DNA of 64,000 nucleotides from Siderastrea siderea (Eukaryota; Cnidaria; Anthozoa; Scleractinia; Rhizangiidae): NCBI GenBank assembly GCA_964030785.1, contig OZ034968.1, positions 42,571,186 to 42,635,185 of the forward strand, read 5' to 3'. Shown piece by piece: positions 34,170 to 44,067 of this stretch (position 1 is its first letter; each line of letters starts with the position of its first letter). The notes under the pieces were generated by a model. It saw only the letters and a program-made list of their open reading frames with translations, ran no database searches and was not told where the DNA came from. The position numbers and the translations under genes were made by a program.

Positions 34170-36216
34170 CTAATAACAATGTCCGCATGTCTTGGGACAG
34201 TTCATCCCTGTTGCATGGGACTGGCAGTCCCACTGTATTTGCGCACAGTGCGACAAGTGGTCCTTGCAAGGGTCTAAGAAGGGAAGAGGAAAAAAAACAA
34301 GAACTGAACTAGAAAGAATGGGTTGCCAAGGGCTCTACACTTTCGGAAAAACTGTTTATCAAAGACTTAAAAGCTACTATTATTTTAATTTTTCTACGCT
34401 ATCACTTCAAACATTTGTTCTTTGTACATACATACATACTTTATTGTTGCCTCCCCAATGGGGCTTTTCAGGAACAATTACTTAAATTACTAAGTTACTA
34501 ATAACTATACAATCAAAATTAATCAAATTTAAGAAACATTTACAACATTATCTAAACTTTGTAGTCACCAAAATACTAAAAATGAATAAAATTTAGGGAG
34601 TATTTACAAAATTGTCTAAAAGCTTATTCTTTAAGATACGTTTAAAAACTTGAACTGAACAGCTTGATTTTAAAAAGGGATCCAAATTGTTCCAAAGTCC
34701 AATAGTTCTGTAATAAAATGTTCTTTGTAAATTTAAAGGATACATTTGATTTCGGTAAACGTTGTCCTGTCTTACGCCATGGCAGGCAACACTAATCACT
34801 GAGAACTCAGTTGCCCTTATACTTACCACAGTCTAAACCACAAGAGACTGGACAATCCCGGAACATTGCCCACGGGTTAGCATGGCAGTGGTTGTCCTTT
34901 TTCAGTCTTTGACAATCCTTTCTTTTATCATAGCATCCCGCACCTGTCAAGGAAGATTACATCCGTGTTAACATTCTCTTTCTTGGATGAGACACAAAAA
35001 CGGTAGAGATTATAGATTAATTAGTATCCACAATGCAATGGGAGGCAATTGTAGCTCTATAGCTCTAACCTGTTAAGTGTCCATCATACTAACGTGCAGT
35101 CTGGTACACCAATATGACGTCCATCAAAGTACAAACGTGAAGTACATTTTTCCATGATTATCATTTGCTATGACTCTGAAGCTATTTTGCAGGAACTTGT
35201 AGTTTCTATACTTGAAGCTTATTAGGACGGTTTCCGCGAGTTCTTACATGTAATAATGTGTCTGGTTTGGTTTTACTTTCGAGGACCTCTCACTTTATTG
35301 TAATAGGTTTTAAAAAATCTCTGGCAAGCCCTTTCTAATAAAAGCAAAACTAAGAGGGTCAGCTAAGATCAAAGACAACGGGGACTTGGCTATTGCGTGG
35401 TTTCTCGTGCGTACCGAAGATTTAGCTTTTTTGGCTTCAAATTGTCCTTATAATATTTGAGCGTGCTGTTACTGACCATTCATTCTTTTGGTTTCATTAC
35501 TACTACAGCACTTAGAAAAGCGCTCGAACACAAAGTAATTTGACGATTTTGAAATTTTTGGTTATCCTTTCTTAGTAAGTGTTAAGCATTCAGTTGACTA
35601 AAAATGACCGGAATCGCCTACCTTTACAGATGCAGTATGTTTGTTCGAATTACACATGTAAAACTATCAGATCATAGTGCTATTATCTGTAGAGTTAACA
35701 CACATTCTGCAAATGGCAGTGTGACTAAGCTTTTTTACAACAATCAAAATCGATTCATGTATATCAAAACGGTGTATAATAGATCCTGTAACGAGTAGCC
35801 CTTCTTGCAAAGTCAACTTGTTATAAGCCATACCTGCACCTGTTTAACAACAATAAAACAATAAAAAATAAAAATAATGATTTATAATAAAAAACAATTA
35901 TACACGAATAAATAGAGAGGTAAATAAATAAATGAGGAAAGGAAAGAAGGAACAAGCAAACAAACAAGGATGGATTGATGGATGGTACGCTGGGGGGGGG
36001 GGGGGGTGGATGAATGGGAGGATGGGTGATGGGGAAATGGATGGATGGCTGGGTCGATGGATGGATGGATGGATGGATGGATGAGAGTGGGTAAGAGCAG
36101 TTTAATTTTACACATTTATTTGAGCGTGCTTGTGTGCGCGGAGATGGGCTAAAATACTTACAATATCCAATGCCGCACACCAGCACAAACAGAAAAATTC
36201 CTGATTTAAAAGACAT
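34170..36216 (-). CDS. Secreted protein with two ShKT (ShK toxin-like) domains
   Basis: Three minus-strand coding exons join in phase: 36162-36216, 34827-34943 and 34170-34273, all with GT-AG borders. Exon 1 encodes an 18-residue signal peptide with a hydrophobic core (FLFVLVCGIGY). Exons 2 and 3 each encode one six-cysteine ShKT module. In the first, cysteine gaps are 6, 8, 10, 3 and 3 residues (one longer than usual at the end). In the second, 6, 6, 8, 3 and 2, ending two residues before the stop. ShKT modules occur in cnidarian potassium-channel toxins but equally in metalloprotease tails and other secreted proteins, so venom function is not shown. The protein is about 90 residues. A consensus donor follows the stop codon by 12 bases, pointing to an intron in the 3' UTR. 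A LINE tail occupies intron 2. Confidence 0.85.
34424..34826 (-). mobile_element. LINE 3' remnant in intron 2 of the ShK gene
   Basis: The minus strand at 34593-34829 reads as the C-terminal end of a CR1/L2-type LINE protein (RTFYYRTIGLWNNLDPF, then VQVFKRILKNKLL). The 3' tail contains AATAAAG and a (TATG)n tract at 34425-34445. It is 5'-truncated, as usual for LINE insertions, and its left part begins almost at the exon 2 donor. Same orientation as the host gene. Confidence 0.65.
35985..36090. repeat. Poly-G tract and (TGGA)n microsatellite
   Basis: A run of about 17 G is followed by TGGA/TGGG tetranucleotide repeats, in intron 1 of the ShK gene. The Pro/Ser/His-rich minus-strand frames here are read through this repeat and are not coding. 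Confidence 0.85.
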
Positions 36217-36949
36217 GTCTGGGGAAAAACAAACATTTTAATCTCAATGTTGTACTTTGTCACACATTCGCAGCATGATTTTATTATCTGAACGCTGGAA
36301 AGAATGAATCACAGAGTAGAAAGGGAAAACACCTGAAGAGATCCACAACTTCTTTCAAATTACAAAATGCCATTCTACAACCGAGATTCTTGGTTATTTA
36401 ATGTCACTCATTTTATCCTTAGACCAACGTAAACAATAGAACGATTAGAACATCAAACAAAGACTGCTGGCAAAATATTTAATCGGGACAATGACTTGAC
36501 TATTACTTTTTAAAAACCATTGTAAACTTTTGGTGTCGTGAATTTACAGAGAACAAGGACGTCACTGAACCCCGAAAGAAGACGATTCGTTTGATAGAAA
36601 CATGAGTGGATTAAAACTTCAATAAGTCAAAAAGGCACAAACATTAAGTCATTGAACCAAAGTATGAAATATGTCAGAAAAAGACGTCAATGTCTAACTA
36701 AAGACCACTTGTATAAACAACTTACTTACTGGAGTTTTCAGTGGCGTTTGGAGTCAATGCTCTTCAATATCCGTATCCTCTGCAGAACTCTGCGCAAAGA
36801 TGATTCAGAGCAAGGTGCCACCAACTTTATGCACGACAGTATCCATGGTATTAACCCTATCTTCGCTCTTTGGTATTTCCATCAGAGCTCAGAGAACACC
36901 GCACTGTCACTGAAACATTCCTCGGGGGCAATGTATACTTTTTTCAAAA

Positions 36950-38460
36950 GCATTCTCTGATGGCTCCACGTTTTTCTTAGAAACGCCAAGAGTTCCTCTT
37001 GCTTAATATTAATGTGCTTCTATTTCGGCTCAAACCTTTGTTATGGTCAGCCAAAACAAATTAAAGAGGCGCCAGCCATCACAAACAACATTCCTTTGAA
37101 AGACACCGCATCTCATTTGTATTGTTTAACAGGACGGCCATATGCGCACAACCTTGTATTTTTATTAAACCATTACGCATGCGTAAAAACAACTGTTTGA
37201 CTTAGTGGCAATTCACAAATTTTCTATCGGCTTTTTTTAAGCATCGGAGTCCCACTTTTCACTGATACAAAGAATAATTGTTGTTATCGTAAAACGTTTT
37301 TGCTGTGAACTCACGTCTTTCATACACAAGCCTGCGATTTTTTCTCGGTCCTTGGTATTCCTCCAGTTTGACGGTTAATGCTTGGTTATGAAGGTACATG
37401 ATCGAAGAAAAGAGATCTAGCAGATAATAAATAAGAGAACAGAAAAGCAATGATCGACAAAGGTTCCAGATAATGGTTCCAGACAATAAGTGAACAGAAA
37501 TTTCCGGTCATTCAGGCAGCAAAAATCGTTTCATTTGCTTTCGCACACACACACACAAAAAAAATTCTGATCCTTAGTTGGCCTGCAGTTTTATTGTTAC
37601 TCATTTTAAAGACAAATTTAACTTGATCTATCCACTGTTGCTAAGTCAGCAAGGCTAGTTCAAACGGCGAACTTTACATGTGCCGTACCTGTCATGTAAA
37701 GTTCTGACGTTTGAACAAGGCCTAACGGAAGACATTTCCATCCACATCCAAAACTACGACCCAGGGTCTATCTCAACCCACGACACTTGTGTGAACAACT
37801 CTCACTGCAATGCTAAGGAGGGAATATTCAGGACATAGGTGTTTCGTATTAACATACTAATAAAATGCCCCCCCCCCCCCCAAACAACGTGGCAAGCAAC
37901 TCTTTCAAGACCATCTACCAGTAATACTAACTCCTTACTAGTAATAAATGTGACCAAAATACATCCTTCTGCAAATCGTTTGAAACGTAAGACCAAGATA
38001 CAAATCACAAATCAATGACCGAAGTGAAATTAATCACAAATGAAATTTGTGAAAATGAGTCACGTTTACTGTCTGATCTTTCTGTCAAAATGAATAATAA
38101 AAAAAGCCTTGGCACCCAGAGCGACAGGATGTTAACTTAGAACACTGAGTAATTCAACCGAACTTTCTCCTGTTCACTGGAGTGGTGAAAGAACTAAAAC
38201 ATTCAAAAATTGTGTTGAAAAAGACTAAAGAAACACCTGTTTAAAGTATGTTATGAGGAGAGCAGTGTTAAAAACACGAAGGCAGACACATTTAAATTAA
38301 CTTTAAGAAAGAATACTAAGGTAAGATGCATTGAGTTCTGGCTAATTCTTTGGCTAAAGTAGGAAAGCGGGATAAATTAGCGTCACTAAGAATGCGAAAC
38401 ATTAAAATTATTATCCCTTTCATTATGTATTTTTGCACTAACAGAAATATGCTGCAATAA
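36950..38460. repeat. Older diverged copies of the 37-47 kb repeat family
   Basis: Segments here match the duplication at 39585-46895 in pieces: 36960-37140 matches 40230-40400, 37480-37610 matches 42150-42270, and 38020-38130 matches 42580-42690, at clearly lower identity than the two recent copies share. A small fold-back (TTCAAACG, then GAACTTTACATG, inverted) lies at 37655-37722. No gene is supported. Confidence 0.55.
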
Positions 38461-38657
38461 CTATGCAACTGGATTCGAAGAATAGTTTCTCAAATCCGAC
38501 AGGTTTTCATATGTATGTGTACTTTTTGGATGTGTCAAAAAACTTTTAATTAAAACGAAAATAGACGAAATGGAGAGTAAGAGAGTATTTGCTAAACTGA
38601 TATTAAGAAAAGATGGAATATTTTGAATGTCGCGAACGTGGGACAAAGAAAAAATGT

Positions 38658-38733
38658 GAGTCCCCGACGGGTATCGAACCCAAGACCTTCCGTTCACCGG
38701 TTGAACACTCTAAGCACTGAGCTACTGGGAGAC
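38658..38733 (-). repeat. tRNA-like sequence, probably tRNA-derived SINE head
   Basis: On the minus strand there is an A-box-like TAGCTCAGTGCTTAGAG and a B-box GGTTCGATACC with near-standard spacing, and the ends can pair as a rough acceptor stem. The anticodon arm does not fold with a proper U33, so it is not called a functional tRNA. Its 3' continuation toward lower coordinates may be the SINE body. Confidence 0.55.
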
Positions 38734-38764
38734 TGGTGGTGAGCTTAAGCCGTCATATTAACTG

Positions 38765-39217
38765 CCCGGGGGGGTACTTCCGTCGATTTAGGATAGGTGT
38801 GTGCCGCCAAGGTTCTCAAACCCTGACCCTATTTAAGGGTAGAAAATCGAGAATTGATACCCTTTTAAAGGCCCAAAACCAAGAAATGGCACCCTATTTA
38901 AGGGAAACAAGATAACTCATAATTCTGTAACTAGGTGGTGAGGAGCGCCAACACAAGCTATAAACGTCCTTTTAAAATCGCTTTGTTAAACTTTATAACG
39001 TGTAGTACAGTTTTAACAGAGCATATCTTTTTCGTTTTGCGCGTTGAGGTGGATACTGCAATTAAGTGACCCTATCTAAGGAACATCTAAGGATCACAAT
39101 ATCAAAAAACACCGAAAAGGATACCCTATTTAAGGACTGAGCACCTCAAAAACCCTACCCTATCGGGCGGCACATACTTATATAGCGTATATAAGGAAGT
39201 ACCCTCCCCCCCTCGGG
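38765..39217. mobile_element. 453-bp hAT-type MITE with 8-bp target duplication
   Basis: Ends CCCGGGGGGGTACTTCC and GGAAGTACCC, then TCCCCCCCTCGGG, are inverted, and the element is flanked by ATTAACTG at 38757-38764 and 39218-39225. Internal CCTATTTAAG repeats occur several times. No coding content. Confidence 0.8.
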
Positions 39218-39584
39218 ATTAACTGGTTCGTAGTGACACGCGTCTTGCATACTGCTAGGAATGTCAAAGGCACCGTGCGGGATGGTAAATAAAGAAAGAT
39301 GGTAACTTTGGAGCTCGGATAAGAAATTATTGCTTTAATTCTTTTGTTTTTCTTCCTCAATTGGATCAGCTATGAACTATGACAGATATACTAATGTAAC
39401 TTTCATTTTAGTTGTACCTTGACCTCTTAGTAATATTTATATAATATATGCACATCTTAAGAATACTCGAAATCTGAAGAAGGTTTGCTCTCGATTTTAT
39501 GATACATAGTTTCTGTTTCTATGGCTGTTTGATTTTTAGATATATGCTCATCTGAAGAATATTTAACGTGTTTAGCTCTAATGA

Positions 39585-42402
39585 AACTATACTCACGAGA
39601 AATATCTCTTGTTAAAGTTGCAAAATACAGGCGTTTCGGTGACGAGCACTAAACGAAAGCGATTGTTACTTACAATAGTTTTTAGATACTTTTGAACAAT
39701 GTGTACACTGCTATCAGTGTTTAAGAAAACGCAAAGCTAACGCTAGAGACTGATACCTTTTATCCAAGAATCGCCGAAAAATCTGTCGGAAACTCAAGTT
39801 TTGAGCTATTTGTTTAAATATTGTTAACATGCACTTTTAAATGCTCAAATTTTGTCTCAAGACAATTTCAGTTTAGAGATAACTAGCGTCTGTAAACTCA
39901 TAATGCGTCGGGCGTTCGATAGCCGACATATCGACATTCTAGTTTTACTCATCGAACTTGCGGTTTTATTTCCCTTCTTAATAAGGCGATGAAAAATGTG
40001 TTAAGAAAAGGTCCGATCTTCTTGGAAAAATGAGGTTTCTTAGCACAGGCCAAGCGAAGCGTTCGGTTGGTATTATTGAAAACTACTGTTAATTCTTGTT
40101 TCTCTTGAACTCCACAACCACGATTCGTGGTTGTGGAGTTCAAGCAATTTATCGGTCAATGACTTGTAATTTGGGTACGGTGACTAACAACAAATGTCTA
40201 GCCAAGTTTAAACATAATATTTTAAAAATGTAGCCTTCACTTTTTTCTTAAAAACGCCGTGAGAAGTTCTTCTCGTTTAATAAGTATTAATGTGCTTCTA
40301 TTTCCGCCCACACCTTTGCCTCAGTGAGTCAAAACAAATAACAGAGACGCCATTCATCACAAAGAACATTCATCTTGAAAATTACTGCCTTTTATTTGCA
40401 TTGTTCACGATAAGTCCCGAGCAATTTTTAATAGGACGTTTCTCATAAAGGATCGTATGAGCACAATTAAACCGTTATTCATTCTTAAATCAGCCACAAA
40501 TATTTGACAAAGTGGCAGATTGCAATATATACTGTATCAGATATTTTCGGCATAGAATTTAACATCGAGTCTAAACTCTTCATTATGAATGACGAAGCTA
40601 CAAATCGATGACTGAAGTGAAATAAACGAAGCTGAAATCATTTGTAAAGTGAGTCATTGTTACCTTCTGTCAATATTAATAATTTGTCTTCTTGAATTTC
40701 TTGTGTTCTCTGAAGTTTTGAGGCATTACGGCAAATGGAACTTTGCCACAGAGCAGCCAAGAAATACATTTTAAAATTTGCGTTGAAAAATACTAAAGCA
40801 CTATCACTCTGAAATATGTTATACGAACAATAGTTTTCAACTACAAGAAAACAGACCTGTTTAAAATAACACTATAAAATATATATTGTACTCTGTTTTA
40901 TTCTTTGGATAACGCAGGAGAACTGGATAACTAGGAGACATAAAAATGTGATGCATGTTGTTTTAATTTATATTGTCTTTCATTTTGTAGCAGTTTCTGC
41001 CTTAGACAATGGATCAATAACCACGCAAGACATTCGAACAATAGGTTTTTGTAGCTTTTAATATGTATATCCACGTATTTTAGCTGTACCAAGAAAGGTG
41101 AATTTGAAGAGTAAGAAAATGTTTACTATAAATTGCTATAGTTCTCTCCTTTTTCCTTCTTGGTTGGCCCAGCCACGGACTATGAAAGGACGCGGATATA
41201 CTAACGTTATTCTTATTTTAATTATCCCTTGATTCCTTCCTTATTTTCCCTGTGATATTTGCAAAGATGAAGAAATACATTTTTACGCACTGTTGGTGAA
41301 AACTACTCTCACGAGTAATAACCTCTGTCTAGTCGTAAAAATTAAAGTCGTATCAGTCACTAACGGAAAACAAAGATGTTTTCTATTTACCGTCTCTTCT
41401 TGATAGTTTTTAACGCATATACTGGTTTCAAGATTAACAAACGTAAACCAAAATCTACTGATCAACATTTTTTATCCAACATCAGCCGGAAGATAAACAC
41501 AAACATTTATGTTGTAAACCACTTCTTTCTGTTCAAAACACGTTCGTATGCCACTGGCAAAATGTCCCTGGCGAACTCTGTAAACTCAAAATGTTTGGTG
41601 ATAGATAACGACATCGTAGTTAAACTGATCGATCTTGCCGTGTTATTCTCACTCTCCGGGTAGGATAAGTTTGCAAATACATCCCAGTGAATTTTAGGGT
41701 GATTGGTATTATTAAAAGCTAGTTTTTGTCTTGTTTCGTCCTTGGGCTATGGAATTCCCACAACTTAATAGGCTTTGTTATGATCAGTGGGACGAGATCG
41801 AACACAAATGTCTAGCCCGTGTTAAACACAACGTTTTAAAAATGTGCTAGATATTATCGAGCCACAATGCTAATTTGGAATCCATTGTCCGATAACGTTA
41901 TTTTGAAAATACAATTTACAAGCGTGTGGCGATCGATGCCGGCATTGAGGTTTCACTAAATTGCTTTTGACGAAATATCTTCCCGCTAAGAAAGGCGATA
42001 GAAAATGAATAGGAACTTGAGCTTCTCTCAAAGAAGAATATTCGAAATTGAGAGACGTTTTGAGTGTTCGATATTATTGACAGGTTATTATTTTTTTGTT
42101 TCTTCCTCAATTTCACAGATCTAGCAAATTGCATTTACAGAACAGAATGCAAGTTCCCCGTCATTCAGGCAGCAAGAATCGTCTCATTCGATATCCTACT
42201 AACGAATGGAATTTCCAGTGTCAGTGATAAGCGACCGTAGTCGACCTATAGTTTTATAATTACTCACCAACAGAGCGAAGTGAAGTCCATCGACCATTTT
42301 AACTAAGGCTGGAGCGAGAGACTTTTTTGCCCACAGCTCATGCCTTTCAACAGGCGTCAGAGTAATGCAAAATTTCAGGACCGTTCTAAACAAACACTTA
42401 AG
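39585..42402. repeat. Large tandem duplication, copy 1
   Basis: This matches 44068-46895 almost base for base along about 2.8 kb, with a period of about 4.48 kb. The shared part ends abruptly after TAAACAAACACTTAA. Both copies contain the 41-bp perfect palindrome and the same short frames (for example 41376-41663 plus; 42199-42492 minus). Differences are scattered in coding-like and other parts alike, so there is no sign of protein constraint. No gene is called. Confidence 0.85.
40104..40144. repeat. Perfect 41-bp palindrome (copy 1)
   Basis: Arms of 20 bp, CTTGAACTCCACAACCACGA and its exact complement, flank a single T. A DNA cruciform or an RNA hairpin with almost no loop would form. Confidence 0.9.
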
Positions 42403-44067
42403 TGTCTGTATTCGCATACTGATAGAATATTCACCCAACCTTATGAATAAGGGGAGAGGAGCAACTATTTCAAGTCCTATATCCAACTGCACTAAATTGT
42501 TTTCTTTTAAAGGCCATGGAAACCTTGCTTCACAGTTCGTTTGAAATATATGGCCTCACTACTACTCTATGGCAGAATTAAAGTTGAACGGAACTAAAAT
42601 CATTTTGTGAAATGCGTCATTATTACCGTCTGGTCATTGTGTCATAATAATTAATGGAAAAACTTGGCACTCATGCTAACTGCACACGCAGTAAGTACAC
42701 TAACTTACCAATTAACTAACTATAATATTATCGAATTTACCTATTAATTAACTATGATATTATTGCTCTGGTTTTGTAGTAATGTCTGTTCTAACAGACA
42801 GGAATCAGCAATAGCCATTTGAGGGAATATAACTTAAACTTTTTGAAGGTTATAATATTCAAATTGAAGTATTTTCACTGGAGACACCGCAAAATGAAAC
42901 CACGCCATGTTGATATCCCAGCAAAATACAGACATTTTCTGAAATAAACAGTAAACAGAAGTTTATCTTTTATTTTTTCTTTTATAATTACAATAATTCT
43001 TCTTACATAGGTAAGTACAACAATAATAACAATGTGACTACTTTTAACAATACTTATAAACAGTAGCAGCGTCATAACATTTTAGCTTTGCCCTACTTAT
43101 TATTCACACTCAAACATGCGAAGTTGGATAGCACACGCCAACGCACGTACACACACGCGTACACACCGAGGAGATTGCGAGGATGCGGAATCAGGTCAAG
43201 TGTTTACGCGCTTTTCAACTTTGTACTGTATCAAACACCTGTGAAAGAAGTCGTTATATCTGACGGGTCTTTTTGAAACTTTGCAAGAATAGAAGTACTG
43301 CTAATAAGGATGAGACTTCACTTCCTTCCTAGATTAGGAGAGAACAAGAGAGTCGAGGGCAATAGGTTCAAAAGTGCCTCGTGCGGGCAGAGATTAACAT
43401 TAGTGAAGTTACAAGTATCAAACTATTGCACCAATGCTTTTAAGTAGCTTTAAGAATTCGGAACAGTCCAAAAAGGCATGTTCTTAAGAATCAAATTGAT
43501 GGGAAAACATATAATTTCCATTACTTGTAATTCCGAAGAATAATATAATTGCTTTTGGTAACAAGATAGACGCGATGCAGCAATTTAAATGAAAATTGTC
43601 GAAGCTCGTTATCAGAGGTAATTTTGAAAATGCTATTGATAGATGATTCCCACGAATTAACGAGTTCTGGATGGCTTTTTGTCCATGAATTAAAACGGCA
43701 GTAGGCACATCTGCAGGATTCTCCACGAATAGCCAATAGAATTGTTTGATTCAATAGCTTAATTTTTTTATTTTCCTGTTATGCGATCAACTTATCTTCA
43801 GTGTGCCTCGCAGACAAACTTTCAGCTAATAACCTATTTTCGTAACAATCATTTCTGTGGCGCGAGATTAGAACGGTTTCACTCTCAGAATAAAGCGCGT
43901 TAAAATCCGTGAGAACTTATCTGGAGCGCGTTCTTGAATAAGTAAACAAGGGCCGGTTAGTTTCTAAAGAAACTGTGGTGCTGTGTCGGTGGGGAAGCGA
44001 AACACAAAACTTTCGATTTATCACCTGAGTTGATAAGGTAAATTGGACACTGTAAAGAGACTGAAAG
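42403..44067. other. Spacer between the duplicated copies
   Basis: Contains a segment at about 42600-42880 that recurs at 57735-57975, a short CA-rich and ACG-rich stretch near 43130-43170, and the LINE remnant at 43430-43754. No gene supported. Confidence 0.5.
43430..43754 (-). mobile_element. LINE 3' remnant (L1/Tx1-like C-terminal region)
   Basis: The minus strand reads ITSDNELRQFSFKLLHRVYL, a motif characteristic of the region before the C-terminal zinc knuckle in many LINE ORF2 proteins, followed after frame breaks by EHAFLDCSEFLKLL, which matches the H...C part of that knuckle. Stops and frameshifts show it is decayed. Confidence 0.55.

Noticed and set aside
35821..36115. Pro/His/Ser-rich minus-strand frame after the ShK signal exon
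   Set aside because: Reads through the (TGGA)n and poly-G repeats past a consensus donor; the signal exon is instead spliced to the ShKT exon in phase.
38658..38733. Functional tRNA gene on the minus strand
   Set aside because: A- and B-box are present but the anticodon arm lacks a proper stem and U33; better explained as a tRNA-derived SINE.
41376..41663. 95-codon plus-strand gene conserved at 45863-46111
   Set aside because: Conservation is no higher than in the surrounding duplicated DNA and one copy is truncated by a frameshift; no domain.
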